From positions 62,001-126,000 of the forward strand of contig NZ_CBTJ020000020.1 of the NCBI RefSeq assembly GCF_001051235.1: a stretch of DNA of 64,000 nucleotides, written 5' to 3'. This stretch comes from Candidatus Competibacter denitrificans Run_A_D11 (GTDB taxonomy: Bacteria > Pseudomonadota > Gammaproteobacteria > Competibacterales > Competibacteraceae). Positions 55,402-64,000 of this stretch are shown here, piece after piece. The notes below the pieces were generated by a model, which did no database searches, was not told where the DNA came from, and saw only the letters and a program-made list of their open reading frames with translations. The translations under genes and the position numbers were made by a program. Within the stretch, counting starts at the first letter, position 1. Each line of letters starts with the position of its first letter.

Positions 55402-56382
55402 ATGCTGACGCTCCACAACGAAAAACTAAAAGAACTCGCCAGCCGGGTTTTGGCGATTGAAGCCGAGGCCGTAGCTAAACTCATTGATCGCATCGACGAC
55501 CACTTCGTCCACGCCTGCCGCCTGATGCTCGCCTGCCAAGGCCGGATCGTCGTCCTCGGCATCGGCAAGTCCGGCCACATCGGCGGCAAGATCGCCGCCA
55601 CCCTCGCCAGTACCGGCACTCCCGCCTTTTTCGTCCATCCTGCCGAAGCCAATCATGGCGATATGGGCATGATCACCGCGCAAGATGTGGTAACCGCGCT
55701 CTCCAACTCTGGCGAGACGGACGAGATCTTGACCCTGCTGCCGCTGATCAAGCGCCTCAACGTGCCTCTAATCGCGCTAACCGGCAACCCTGATTCCACT
55801 CTGGCTAAGGCCGCTGACGTCCATATTGATGTCAGCGTGGCCCAGGAAGCCTGCCCGCTGGGTTTAGCGCCGACCTCCAGTACTACCGCCACCCTCGCCA
55901 TGGGCGATGCGCTGGCCGTGGCTTTGCTGGAAGCGCGTGGATTCACCGTCGAGGATTTTGCCCGCTCGCATCCGGGTGGCCGGCTGGGTCGGCGCTTGTT
56001 GCTGCTGATCGACGATGTGATGCATGTCGGTGAACAAATGCCGCGCAGCGCGCCGGATGATCTTCTCAAGAATGCTTTGCTGGAAATGAGCCGCAAAGGC
56101 TTAGGCGCGACTGTAGTGGCCGATCAAACCGGGCATGTTTTGGGCATCTTCACCGATGGCGATCTGCGCCGGGCGCTGGATCGACAGGTGGATATCCACG
56201 CCACCCGCGTCGCCGAGGTAATGACCCGTCAGTGCAAGACAATTGCCCCCGGAATGCTGGCTGCTGAAGCGCTGCGGATGATGCAGCAGTACAAGATCAA
56301 CGCGCTACCAGTGGTAAACTCCACCGGTAAACTCGTTGGCGTGCTCAATATGCATGATCTGTTGCGCGCCGGCGCGCTGTAA
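55402..56382 (+). CDS. kdsD: D-arabinose 5-phosphate isomerase KdsD
   Basis: A 326-residue protein: an N-terminal SIS domain (about 35-175) with GIGKSGHIGGKIAATLASTGTPAFFVHP and SNSGETDEI, then two CBS domains (about 205-260 and 270-325). It converts ribulose 5-phosphate to arabinose 5-phosphate, the first step of Kdo synthesis for lipopolysaccharide. First gene of the kdsD-kdsC-lptCAB cluster. Confidence 0.95.
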   Translation: MLTLHNEKLKELASRVLAIEAEAVAKLIDRIDDHFVHACRLMLACQGRIVVLGIGKSGHIGGKIAATLASTGTPAFFVHPAEANHGDMGMITAQDVVTALSNSGETDEILTLLPLIKRLNVPLIALTGNPDSTLAKAADVHIDVSVAQEACPLGLAPTSSTTATLAMGDALAVALLEARGFTVEDFARSHPGGRLGRRLLLLIDDVMHVGEQMPRSAPDDLLKNALLEMSRKGLGATVVADQTGHVLGIFTDGDLRRALDRQVDIHATRVAEVMTRQCKTIAPGMLAAEALRMMQQYKINALPVVNSTGKLVGVLNMHDLLRAGAL

Positions 56383-56406
56383 TCGCCCAACGGCGAGAGG
56401 ACAACG

Positions 56407-56931
56407 ATGCGCGATATTTTGGCGAAGGCGGCTTTGGTGCAGTTAGTGATTTTCGATGTGGACGGCGTGTTGACCGACGGCCGGTTGTATCTGAGCAGCG
56501 ATGGCAGCGAGATGAAAGCTTTTCATGTCCGCGACGGCCATGGTATCAAGATGTTACTGGCGGTCGGGGTGGAAGTCGCTCTGATTTCCGCTGGCCGCAA
56601 TACCGTGGCAGTGGAACGACGCATGAGCGATCTCGGCATCCGCCACGCTTATCTAGGGGTACAGGACAAACTGGCTGCGTTCGACAGCTTGCGGACGCAA
56701 CTGGCACTCGAACATGAAAGGATCGCTTACGTCGGCGACGACCTGATTGATCTGCCGGTCATGACCCGCGTGGGGCTGGCTATCGCCGTGGCGGACGCTG
56801 ATCCCTTCGTCAAACGCCATGCGCATTGGCAGACGGCTAATCGTGGCGGCCGAGGTGCGGTGCGCGATGTGTGCGAACTCTTGCTGGAAGCGCACGGCCA
56901 ATTGGATAGCCAGCGCGCGCGCTATCTCTGA
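56407..56931 (+). CDS. kdsC: 3-deoxy-D-manno-octulosonate 8-phosphate phosphatase KdsC
   Basis: A 174-residue HAD-superfamily phosphatase without a cap domain. FDVDGVLTDGRLYL (nucleophile Asp and second Asp), then VGDDLIDLPVM as motif IV and a Lys-containing loop in between. It dephosphorylates Kdo 8-phosphate. Its stop overlaps lptC by one base. Confidence 0.95.
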   Translation: MRDILAKAALVQLVIFDVDGVLTDGRLYLSSDGSEMKAFHVRDGHGIKMLLAVGVEVALISAGRNTVAVERRMSDLGIRHAYLGVQDKLAAFDSLRTQLALEHERIAYVGDDLIDLPVMTRVGLAIAVADADPFVKRHAHWQTANRGGRGAVRDVCELLLEAHGQLDSQRARYL

Positions 56932-57521
56932 TGGAACAGCAACCTACCCCAGTGCAGGGGTGGTTTTACCTGGCCGGTTTATTGTTATTGGCGGGTTTGA
57001 GTTATGGCGTATTACGCTGGGTGGAGTCTTCGATGCAAAAACCGGCAGCGTCTGAAAGCCAAGCACCGCTTTTGGTGCTTGAACGGTTTCGTGCCGTGCG
57101 GCTGAGTATGGCGGGACTACGCGAATATGTCGTCGAGGCGCCGCTCTTGCGGCAGTTGCCGAATCAAGCAGGCACCTGGGTCGAACATCCGTTGTTGGAT
57201 TGGTATCAACCGGATGGCGAGACGCGAGACTGGCGTTTGCGTGCTGAACAGGGTTGGGTCGCCGCCGACCAACAATCGATCCGGTTACAAGGTGAGGTCG
57301 TGATGACTCGGAGCGCCGAGAGCGGCAAAACTCCCGTTGAGGTCACGACTCGTGATGTATTGGTCCGTCCCACCGACCGTTATGCGGAAACTGCCGCACC
57401 CGCACATGCGGTGACACCTGGCGGTGAGCTGCGGGCGGTCGGTCTACGGGCCTATTTGGACCGGGAACAATTGGAACTGCTTTCCGAAGTGAGAGGTTAC
57501 TATGAACCGTCGAAGCGCTAG
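56931..57521 (+). CDS. lptC: Lipopolysaccharide export system protein LptC
   Basis: A 196-residue protein with an N-terminal membrane helix (about 11-27) and a beta-jellyroll periplasmic domain (VLERFRAVRLSMAGLREYVVEAPLL, the WRLRAEQGWV strand and EVVMTRSAE). It links the LptBFG transporter to the LptA bridge. It overlaps lptA by 20 bases. Confidence 0.92.
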   Translation: MEQQPTPVQGWFYLAGLLLLAGLSYGVLRWVESSMQKPAASESQAPLLVLERFRAVRLSMAGLREYVVEAPLLRQLPNQAGTWVEHPLLDWYQPDGETRDWRLRAEQGWVAADQQSIRLQGEVVMTRSAESGKTPVEVTTRDVLVRPTDRYAETAAPAHAVTPGGELRAVGLRAYLDREQLELLSEVRGYYEPSKR

Positions 57522-58026
57522 GATCGGATTGGCAGTAGTGGTGGCGCTGGTCGCCACTTCGGCTGCCGCGCTACCGGAGGACCGTACCCAACCGATCCAT
57601 TTAGAAGCCAGCCGGGGCCAGTTGGATCAAAAAACCGGTATCAGCGTCTATGAAGGCAATGTGACGATCAGCCAAGGCTCCATGCGGCTGGTCGCTGATA
57701 CCGCGACGATCTACGTCAAGGACAATAATTTTCAGCGGATGGATGCAATCGGAGGCCCAGCCAGTTTGCGCTACAAGCCTGCCGCCGACAAACCGGAAAT
57801 TCAAGGCACCAGCAAGCGGGTCGAATACGATGTCCTCGGGGGCAAGGTGGTCATGATCGGTACTGTGCGGGTGGTGCAAGGGCAGGATGTGTTCAATGGG
57901 GAGCGGCTGGAGTACGACCTGAAGGATGATGTGATCCGGGCTAAGGGTGCTGGTGAGAATGGTCGCATCCAGTTCACCATCCAGCCCAAATCCCAGGATG
58001 CGGCGCCGGCTGCTAAGAAACGCTAG
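57502..58026 (+). CDS. lptA: Lipopolysaccharide transport periplasmic protein LptA
   Basis: A 174-residue protein: a signal peptide (to about residue 25) and an OstA-type beta-jellyroll ([34 protein letters not shown], and [13 protein letters not shown]). LptA monomers form the periplasmic bridge for lipopolysaccharide. Starts inside lptC. Confidence 0.94.
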   Translation: MNRRSARIGLAVVVALVATSAAALPEDRTQPIHLEASRGQLDQKTGISVYEGNVTISQGSMRLVADTATIYVKDNNFQRMDAIGGPASLRYKPAADKPEIQGTSKRVEYDVLGGKVVMIGTVRVVQGQDVFNGERLEYDLKDDVIRAKGAGENGRIQFTIQPKSQDAAPAAKKR

Positions 58027-58028
58027 CG

Positions 58029-58754
58029 ATGGCCAGACTGCGCGCCAAGGAAATCGTCAAACACTATCGCAAGCGCGTCGTCGTCGATGCGGTGTCGTTA
58101 GAGGTCGCTAGTGGCGAAGTCATTGGGTTGCTTGGTCCGAACGGTGCGGGCAAAACCACCAGCTTTTATATGATGGTCGGCTTGATCCATTGTGACGAAG
58201 GTCGGGTGTTGCTGGACGAGCGTGATCTGACCCACTTGCCCATGCACGCGCGCGCGCGGCTGGGCGTCGGGTATCTGCCCCAGGAAGCATCAATATTCCG
58301 GCGGTTAACGGTGCTGGAGAACGTGATGGCAGTGCTCGAAACCCATTCTGATATGAGCCGCTCGCAGCGGCGGCCGCTCGCCGAAGACCTGTTGCAGGAA
58401 CTCCATGTCGGCCACTTGCACGATAACATCGGTATCAGTCTGTCGGGGGGGGAACGGCGGCGGGTCGAGATCGCCCGTGCCTTGGCGGCGCGGCCGGCAT
58501 TCATTTTGCTGGACGAGCCATTTGCCGGTGTTGACCCGCTGTCGGTGTTGGATATCCAGCGTATTATCAAACATCTGAGCGAACGCGACATCGGTGTGCT
58601 GATTACCGATCATAATGTCCGAGAAACCTTGGGTATCTGTGATCGGGCCTATATCCTCAACGAGGGCCGGGTGATCGCCGAGGGTGATCCAGCTTTAATT
58701 CTTGGCAACCGGCAGGTACGCCAAGTTTATCTAGGCGAGTCTTTTCAACTGTGA
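58029..58754 (+). CDS. lptB: Lipopolysaccharide ABC transporter ATPase LptB
   Basis: A 241-residue ABC ATPase. Walker [18 protein letters not shown]-loop [19 protein letters not shown], signature [15 protein letters not shown] and Walker [14 protein letters not shown], then switch [10 protein letters not shown]. It powers LPS extraction from the inner membrane. Two bases after lptA; rpoN follows after 109 bases, as in most gammaproteobacteria. Confidence 0.96.
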   Translation: MARLRAKEIVKHYRKRVVVDAVSLEVASGEVIGLLGPNGAGKTTSFYMMVGLIHCDEGRVLLDERDLTHLPMHARARLGVGYLPQEASIFRRLTVLENVMAVLETHSDMSRSQRRPLAEDLLQELHVGHLHDNIGISLSGGERRRVEIARALAARPAFILLDEPFAGVDPLSVLDIQRIIKHLSERDIGVLITDHNVRETLGICDRAYILNEGRVIAEGDPALILGNRQVRQVYLGESFQL

Positions 58755-58863
58755 ACCATGGCAGCGAGTGGCGTGATAACGTAGCTGCTCCCCACTCTCT
58801 GTCAAAACCAGCTAGGATTAATAGTACGTTGTTTTTGTTCGTCCGCCGTTCGATCAAAAGTTT

Positions 58864-60333
58864 ATGAGACCGTCATTTCACCAGACGCTACGCCAGACCC
58901 AGCAACTGACGATGACCCCCCAGTTGCAGCAGGCGATTCGCTTGCTGCAACTGTCCAGCCTTGATCTGGAGGCTGAAGTGCAGGCTATTCTCGATTCCAA
59001 CCTGATGTTGGAACGGGTCGATGAGCCGCAAGATGTGCCGGTGCAACCGGAAACCTTAGCGGCCCAAGCGGCGGCTGATAGCAGCTCGGAAACTGAGATC
59101 GACGGGGCAGCCGCCACCATGCCCGACGATCTACCGGTGGATAGCGCCTGGGAAGATATTTACGACTCTTCTGATGGCTCGACCAGTTATTCTCGGGGTG
59201 AAGACGATGAGGAATGGGATATTTCCGAACGCTATGCAGGCGGCGGAGAATCCTTGCAGGATTATCTATCCTGGCAGATGCGGCTGACACCTTTCAACGA
59301 AAAGCAAATGGCTATCGCGACAGCCATCATCGACGCCATCGACGAAGCGGGCTATTTGACCTTGTCCTTGGAGGATATTCATCAGGGACTGGCAAGTGAG
59401 TTCGATATTACAATCCCTGAAATTGAAGCGGTGCTGAAAATCGTCCAGCATTTCGACCCGCAGGGAGTCGGTGCGCGCGGTCCAGGCGAATGCCTGCTAT
59501 TGCAACTTGAAGCCATGCCGGACGATACGCCCTGGCTGGCTGAAGCGCGCCGTCTGATTGAACAATATCTGGATTTACTCGCCGAGCGGGATTTCAATGG
59601 CTTAATGCGGCGGCTCAAAGTGTCGCGTGAAGCCTTACAGGGAATCATTGCACTGATCCAATCGCTCGATCCGCATCCGGGTGAGCGCTTGTCCAACAGC
59701 GCTCCACAATATGTGGTCCCTGATGTGCTTGTTTACCGCAGCCGTAATACGTGGCGGGTCGAACTAAATCCGGAAAATATGCCGAAGTTGCGGATTAACT
59801 CCCGCTATGCGGCTCTGGCACGCCGCACCGGCCAAAATGGGGATGCGTCTTATCTGAAAAACCATTTGCAGGAAGCCCGCTGGTTTCTGAAAAGTTTGCA
59901 AAATCGCAACGAAACCTTGCTAAAAGTGGCGACTTGCATTGTCGAGCGGCAACGGGAGTTTCTGGAGCAAGGCGACGAATTCATGAGGCCGCTGATCCTG
60001 CGCGATGTGGCTGAGGAATTGAGCGTGCATGAATCGACGATCTCGCGGGTAACCACACAGAAATATATGTACACCCCGCGTGGAATTTACGAGTTAAAGT
60101 ATTTCTTTTCCAGCCATGTGGGTACCAGCGATGGCGGGGAATGTTCCTCAACTGCCATTCGAGCCATGATCCGCAAACTGATTCAAGGAGAAAAACCGGA
60201 GAAACCGCTGAGCGATAGCCGAATTGCCGACTTGTTAGGTAAGGAAGGCATTCAAGTGGCGCGGCGGACGGTGGCAAAATACCGGGAGGCCATGTCCATC
60301 GCCTCTTCATCGGATCGCAAACGGCTTGTCTGA
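58864..60333 (+). CDS. rpoN: RNA polymerase sigma-54 factor RpoN
   Basis: A 489-residue sigma factor. Region I is Gln/Leu-rich (RQTQQLTMTPQLQQAIRLLQLS), an acidic region II follows (about 60-125), and the C-terminus has the HTH and the RpoN box ARRTVAKYREAMSI. It needs AAA+ activators and serves nitrogen, flagellar and matrix genes in relatives. Its neighbours hpf, ptsN and rapZ form the standard rpoN cluster. Confidence 0.96.
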   Translation: MRPSFHQTLRQTQQLTMTPQLQQAIRLLQLSSLDLEAEVQAILDSNLMLERVDEPQDVPVQPETLAAQAAADSSSETEIDGAAATMPDDLPVDSAWEDIYDSSDGSTSYSRGEDDEEWDISERYAGGGESLQDYLSWQMRLTPFNEKQMAIATAIIDAIDEAGYLTLSLEDIHQGLASEFDITIPEIEAVLKIVQHFDPQGVGARGPGECLLLQLEAMPDDTPWLAEARRLIEQYLDLLAERDFNGLMRRLKVSREALQGIIALIQSLDPHPGERLSNSAPQYVVPDVLVYRSRNTWRVELNPENMPKLRINSRYAALARRTGQNGDASYLKNHLQEARWFLKSLQNRNETLLKVATCIVERQREFLEQGDEFMRPLILRDVAEELSVHESTISRVTTQKYMYTPRGIYELKYFFSSHVGTSDGGECSSTAIRAMIRKLIQGEKPEKPLSDSRIADLLGKEGIQVARRTVAKYREAMSIASSSDRKRLV

Positions 60334-60415
60334 GCGCTGTGAAAGCCGCCTCACCGGGTGTTGGAAAGGCGTACAGTACAACCATAAAAAAACTTGCTAA
60401 CCAGGAGTCCATGTC

Positions 60416-60742
60416 ATGCAAATCAAATTGAGCGGACACCATGTGGAAATTACCCAGGCGCTCCATGACTACGTACACGATAAACTGGAGCGCATTGAGC
60501 GGCATTTCGACAATGTGACCAGCGCACAAGTCATTCTCAGCGTCGAAAAGCTGAATCAAAAAGCGGAAGCGACCATCCATGTCGCCGGCAACGAGTTGTA
60601 TGCCGATGCGGTGGATGAAGATATGTATGCCGCGCTGGATGCGTTGATTGACAAAATCGACCGCCAGATCAAGAGGCACAAGGAAAAACTGACGGACAAG
60701 CATCGGGGTGAAAAGGCGCGTACCTATCCCCCTCAACCTTGA
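60416..60742 (+). CDS. hpf: Ribosome hibernation promoting factor HPF (short form)
   Basis: A 108-residue protein with the sigma54-modulation/S30EA fold: MQIKLSGHHVEITQALHDYVHDKLERIERHF and MYAALDALIDKIDRQIKRHKEKL. It binds the 30S subunit and dimerises or inactivates ribosomes in starvation. Short form, without the C-terminal dimerisation domain of long HPF. Starts 82 bases after rpoN. Confidence 0.95.
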   Translation: MQIKLSGHHVEITQALHDYVHDKLERIERHFDNVTSAQVILSVEKLNQKAEATIHVAGNELYADAVDEDMYAALDALIDKIDRQIKRHKEKLTDKHRGEKARTYPPQP

Positions 60743-60757
60743 ACCGACGGGGTGGCC

Positions 60758-61231
60758 ATGGATATCACAGAGCTGATTACCCGCGAACGGATACTTTGCG
60801 ATGGTGAGGTGACCAGCAAGAAGCGCGTGATCGAGACCTTGAGCGAGTTACTGGCGAAGGGCGAACCTGGTTTGGCGGCCCGCCCGATCTTCGATAGCCT
60901 GATCGGGCGAGAGCGTCTGGGTAGTACCGGTTTAGGACATGGCGTGGCTTTACCCCACGGTCGCCTGAGTCAGAGCCAGCGGGCGGTTGGTGCGTTTATC
61001 AAGCTCAAGAAAGGAGTGGATTTCGATGCCATCGACCGGCAGCCGGTGGATTTGATCTTCGGCCTTTTGGTGCCGGATCATTACACTGATGAACATCTCA
61101 GAATTCTTGCCTACTTGGCGGAGATGTTCAGTGATCAGGCGTTTAGCCAGCGGTTGCGCGAAAGCGACTCTGATCAGATGTTGTTCGATTTGCTTAGCGG
61201 TTGGAAGCCAGCGGTGCTTGAGTTGCCATGA
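60758..61231 (+). CDS. ptsN: Nitrogen regulatory IIA protein PtsN
   Basis: A 157-residue EIIA-Ntr. The phosphoaccepting His67 lies in GHGVALPHGRL, and LIFGLLVPDHYTDEHLRILAYLAEMF is the conserved core. It is phosphorylated by NPr and acts on potassium transport, carbon-nitrogen balance and related targets. ATG 60758 is used; an in-frame GTG six bases earlier is possible. Overlaps hprK by 4 bases. Confidence 0.94.
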   Translation: MDITELITRERILCDGEVTSKKRVIETLSELLAKGEPGLAARPIFDSLIGRERLGSTGLGHGVALPHGRLSQSQRAVGAFIKLKKGVDFDAIDRQPVDLIFGLLVPDHYTDEHLRILAYLAEMFSDQAFSQRLRESDSDQMLFDLLSGWKPAVLELP

Positions 61232-62172
61232 ACCAGCCGGTGTACGCCCAAAGCGTTTATCAGGCATTGGAAAACTCGCTGGAGCTGCGCTGGCTTGGTG
61301 GCACAATTGGCGCTGAGCGTGTTTTGTGGCCACCAGTCGAGGCGAGCGCACCGTTTTTTGGGCGCCTGAACTGGGTGCAGCCGCCTCGGCTACAGGTGCT
61401 GGGTGCCGAGGAAAGCGCTTTTCTCCGCCGGATGGGACCGACGCTTCGAGAGAACTTGATTCGAGAGTTACTGGAGCCGGCGGCTGGCGCGGTGCTGGTG
61501 TGCGGTGAACTTGACCAGGCGGAGGCGCTTCGGCTGGTGGCCGATGCCGCTGGCGTTCCGCTTTGGTATACCCCAGCTCAGTTGGGAGTCGCGTTGGAGC
61601 AACTCAACTACTATCGCTACAGTCTCGACGCTTCTACCGTGGTGCATGGTGAATTGTTGGAGGTGTTCGGTTTGGGTGTGCTCATCACCGGCGGGAGCGG
61701 CATCGGCAAAAGCGAGCTGGCCCTGGAATTGATTAGCCGAGGCCATCGGCTCGTCGCCGACGATACCCCAAACTTGACGCGCGTTGCCCCCAACGTATTG
61801 GAGGGAACCTGCCCGCCCACCTTAATTGATTTGCTGGAGGTGCGCGGGCTGGGGATTCTGAATATCCGCCGGATGTTTGGCGATAGCGCGATCAAGCGCA
61901 ACAAACGGGTGCGCTTGATCGTGGATCTCGTCAAAATGGAGGAAATTCAGACCCCGGCTGAGTCCCGGTTGCGTGGAATACGGGCCAGTCGCGCCATCCT
62001 GGGTATCAATATACCGACCATCACCCTGCCGATTGCGCCGGGCCGTAATCTGGCGGTTCTGGTGGAATGTGCGGTGCGCGATCATATCCTGCGGTTGGGC
62101 GGCTATCGGGCGGAAGAAGATTTGATGGCCCGCATGGAAAAAGCGATGGCGAGACGGGTTCCATGCGAATAA
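61228..62172 (+). CDS. hprK: HPr kinase/phosphorylase HprK
   Basis: A 314-residue enzyme: an N-terminal domain (about 1-130) and a kinase domain with the P-loop ITGGSGIGKSELALELISRG and HRLVADD, then LLEVRGLGILNIRRMFG and the basic C-terminal arm. It phosphorylates and dephosphorylates a serine of HPr-like proteins. Unlike E. coli, this organism keeps the gene between ptsN and rapZ, a pattern of other gamma- and betaproteobacteria. Confidence 0.93.
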   Translation: MNQPVYAQSVYQALENSLELRWLGGTIGAERVLWPPVEASAPFFGRLNWVQPPRLQVLGAEESAFLRRMGPTLRENLIRELLEPAAGAVLVCGELDQAEALRLVADAAGVPLWYTPAQLGVALEQLNYYRYSLDASTVVHGELLEVFGLGVLITGGSGIGKSELALELISRGHRLVADDTPNLTRVAPNVLEGTCPPTLIDLLEVRGLGILNIRRMFGDSAIKRNKRVRLIVDLVKMEEIQTPAESRLRGIRASRAILGINIPTITLPIAPGRNLAVLVECAVRDHILRLGGYRAEEDLMARMEKAMARRVPCE

Positions 62173-63029
62173 TTATCGTCAGTGGCCTGTCCGGGTCCGG
62201 TAAGACCATCGCGTTGCAGACGTTAGAGGATCTCGATTATTACTGTGTCGATAATCTCCCGTTCAAGCTCATTCTCCCGCTGGCGCGCGAAATTCTCTCG
62301 GCCAGTGACATCGTGTCGCCGACCGTGGCAGTCGGGGTGGATGCGCGTAATTTTATCGACGAGCTGTATCGATTCCCCGCCACCCTGAAAGAGTTGCGGG
62401 ACAGCGGCCTGAATGTCCATGTGCTGTTCCTCCAGGCCGAGGATGAAATTCTGATTAAGCGCTATAGCGAAACCCGCCGGCGCCATCCCCTGGATTTGGG
62501 GAGCATTCCCCTACCGGAGGCGATTCGCCAAGAGCGTGGCTTGCTGGAGCCGATAGTTGCTTCTGCCGATCTGATCATTGATACCAGTGACACCAATATC
62601 TACCAGTTGCGGGAATTGCTGCGTGCTCGGCTACACGATACCCTGCTCGAGGCGATGTCACTGCTATTCGAGTCGTTTGGCTTCAAAAACGGGGTGCCGG
62701 CTGATGCCGATTTTGTCTTCGATGTCCGCAGTTTGCCCAACCCGCATTGGGAGCCGCAGTTGCGACCCTTGAATGGACGTGACCGGCCGGTCATCAAATT
62801 TCTCCAATCCCAACCGGACGTGCTGGAGATGATCGACCATCTGCGGGGATTTCTCGAAATCTGGCTGCCACGCTTTGAGGCGAGCGAGCGCAGCTATTTA
62901 ACGGTTGCTATCGGTTGCACCGGTGGTCAGCATCGCTCGGTGTTTATCGCCGAAGCGTTGGGGCGTTATTTTGGCGACATCCGTGACTTTGTCATGGTCC
63001 GCCACCGAGAGCTGAAATTGGCGAACTAG
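62163..63029 (+). CDS. rapZ: RNase adapter / nucleotide-binding protein RapZ
   Basis: A 288-residue protein with P-loop VSGLSGSGKTIALQTLEDLDYYCVDNLP and the C-terminal RNA/GlcN6P-binding half (TVAIGCTGGQHRSVFIAEALG). In enterobacteria it controls GlmS, so amino sugar and thus envelope precursor supply, through small RNAs. Start at 62163 overlaps hprK by 10 bases. Confidence 0.95.
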   Translation: MRIIIVSGLSGSGKTIALQTLEDLDYYCVDNLPFKLILPLAREILSASDIVSPTVAVGVDARNFIDELYRFPATLKELRDSGLNVHVLFLQAEDEILIKRYSETRRRHPLDLGSIPLPEAIRQERGLLEPIVASADLIIDTSDTNIYQLRELLRARLHDTLLEAMSLLFESFGFKNGVPADADFVFDVRSLPNPHWEPQLRPLNGRDRPVIKFLQSQPDVLEMIDHLRGFLEIWLPRFEASERSYLTVAIGCTGGQHRSVFIAEALGRYFGDIRDFVMVRHRELKLAN

Positions 63030-63068
63030 TCAGTAGGCGATACCGATGAGACGGCCGGGAACAACGGA

Positions 63069-63347
63069 GTGCTTGGAGTGTTGAAACGGGAAATCACCAT
63101 CATCAATAAACTCGGTTTACATGCCCGAGCTGCCGCCAAATTTGTAACACTGGCCGCCGGCTTCAATGCCGAGATCCGCCTGTTGCGCGGTGCGCGCGAG
63201 GTGAACGGGAAAAGCATCATGGGCGTGATGATGCTGGCTGCCGGCTGCGGGACGCAACTGGAATTGCGTGCGAGCGGGCCGGATGCCGAGCAAGCGCTCG
63301 ATAACTTAGAAAATCTAGTTCTCCGCCGCTTTGACGAGGGCGAATGA
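63069..63347 (+). CDS. npr: NPr/HPr-family phosphocarrier protein
   Basis: A 92-residue HPr-fold protein from a GTG at 63069 (a GTG at 63078 is an alternative start). His18 in KLGLHARAAAKF is the enzyme I-dependent phosphorylation site; Ser49 in NGKSIMGVMML is the HprK site. Both regulatory sites are therefore present. It lies 39 bases after rapZ and 12 bases before the enzyme I gene. Confidence 0.93.
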   Translation: MLGVLKREITIINKLGLHARAAAKFVTLAAGFNAEIRLLRGAREVNGKSIMGVMMLAAGCGTQLELRASGPDAEQALDNLENLVLRRFDEGE

Positions 63348-63359
63348 GAGGGCGTCTCC

Positions 63360-64000
63360 ATGCCGTTTTCGTTGCATGGCATCGGGGTTTCCCGAGGGTA
63401 TGCGATTGGTAGAACGTATCTACTACAGCGTAACCAACCGGAAATTACCGAATACACTATCCCCGACGTGATCGTTGAGGACGAGGTTGAGCGTTTTCTC
63501 AACGGTTTGCGGTTGGCCCGGAAGCAGTTACAGGACATCCGAGCGCGGATTCCGGTGACTGCCGCTAGCGATATTACGGCTTTCATCGATACCCACCTCT
63601 TAATGCTTGAGGATGTTTCGTTCACCGAAGCCCCAGCCAATCTGATTCGCTCCCGCAAGTGCAACGCCGAATGGGCGTTAAAAATTCAGCGCGATACGCT
63701 GGTACAGGTGTTCGAGGACATGGATGATCCGTATCTGCGCACCCGCAAGGATGACGTGGAGCATGTGGTGCGTCGGGTACAGCGTATTTTAGTCACTGAC
63801 GACCCGGCTTTTCTGAGTGACACGGGCTTCTCTGAGCTGACTGCCAGCCGCTTGGAAGGGCGCATTGTCGTTGCCGACGACCTGACCCCGGCCGATACCA
63901 TTCTGATGCAGCATCAAGGTGTGCTGGCTTTCGTAACCGAATACGGGGGGCCGTTGTCGCATACGGCCATCTTGGCCCGTAGTCTGGGTATTCCGGCGGT
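63360..64000 (+). CDS. ptsI: PTS enzyme I (phosphoenolpyruvate-protein phosphotransferase), 5' part
   Basis: The ATG is at 63360 and the frame stays open to the window edge (213 codons). FSLHGIGVSRGYAIGRTYLL is the start of the enzyme I N-domain, with the HPr-binding helical part in the middle. The phosphohistidine is His201 in GGPLSHTAILARSLG. No GAF domain precedes it, so it is an enzyme I of the plain type, not PtsP with a nitrogen-sensing GAF domain. It supplies phosphate from PEP to NPr and then PtsN. Confidence 0.92.
   Translation, partial: MPFSLHGIGVSRGYAIGRTYLLQRNQPEITEYTIPDVIVEDEVERFLNGLRLARKQLQDIRARIPVTAASDITAFIDTHLLMLEDVSFTEAPANLIRSRKCNAEWALKIQRDTLVQVFEDMDDPYLRTRKDDVEHVVRRVQRILVTDDPAFLSDTGFSELTASRLEGRIVVADDLTPADTILMQHQGVLAFVTEYGGPLSHTAILARSLGIPA

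Noticed and set aside
63026..63664. Minus-strand frame overlapping npr and the enzyme I start
   Set aside because: Ser/Arg/Ala-rich antisense shadow of two genuine genes.

Overview
The window reads as chromosomal core DNA of a gammaproteobacterium with moderately high GC. The evidence is the gene order mlaFEDCB-ibaG-murA-hisGDC, kdsD-kdsC-lptCAB-rpoN-hpf-ptsN-rapZ-npr, petABC-sspB and diaA-dolP, all of which are gammaproteobacterial neighbourhoods. A PEP-CTERM protein, HprK and two terminal oxidases suggest an environmental, aerobic or microaerobic, biofilm- or floc-forming organism. A relative of the glycogen-accumulating Competibacteraceae would fit, but that is a guess. No rRNA, tRNA, CRISPR array, phage or intact insertion sequence was seen.

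Layout. 1-2410: two overlapping SPFH/band-7 genes, the first cut by the window edge. 2644-6260: comF on the minus strand, then a small membrane protein, bioH, bioC and a DUF2244 gene. 6372-14056: the aa3-type cytochrome c oxidase locus (ctaC, ctaD, a 52-residue membrane protein, ctaG, ctaE, DUF2909 on the other strand, a SURF1-type gene, a thioredoxin-like assembly protein, ctaA, ctaB). 14274-22992: the cbb3 oxidase locus (ccoNOQP, terminator, ccoGHIS, and an unannotated 33-residue membrane protein). 23144-26820: birA, coaX, a Gly/Pro-rich exported protein, diaA and dolP. 26839-29933 (minus): sspB and the bc1 complex petCBA. 30445-33267 (minus): two tandem paralogous solute-binding proteins without permease or ATPase. 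33433-41958 (minus): a Nif3-like gene, hisC, hisD, short-form hisG, murA, ibaG and the Mla lipid-transport genes. 42292-46099: ppdK and a zinc metallopeptidase. 46103-51323: a 1038-residue STAND-ATPase/BTAD regulator, a PfkB sugar kinase and a GntR regulator. 51324-55284: an accessory patch with a frameshifted cupin gene, an AT-rich methyltransferase-like and acyltransferase pair, a 50-residue membrane peptide and a PEP-CTERM protein. 55402-64000: kdsD, kdsC, lptCAB, rpoN, hpf, ptsN, hprK, rapZ, npr and the start of an enzyme I gene.

How it fits together. The bc1 complex passes electrons via cytochrome c to two alternative oxidases, aa3 (low affinity, normal oxygen) and cbb3 (high affinity, low oxygen), and both come with their copper and heme maturation genes. 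BioH and BioC supply the biotin precursor route and BirA attaches biotin. Mla, Lpt, Kds and MurA build and maintain the outer envelope. RpoN with the nitrogen-type PTS links carbon/nitrogen state to transcription and, through RapZ, probably to envelope precursor supply.

The least expected signal is in the accessory patch. Three transcription units (cupin; methyltransferase plus acyltransferase; small peptide plus PEP-CTERM protein) each carry the same upstream element. It is two GTAAG-type direct repeats 11 bases apart, followed at one fixed distance by a TTATA -10 box. This looks like a local regulon of an OmpR/PhoB-type response regulator.
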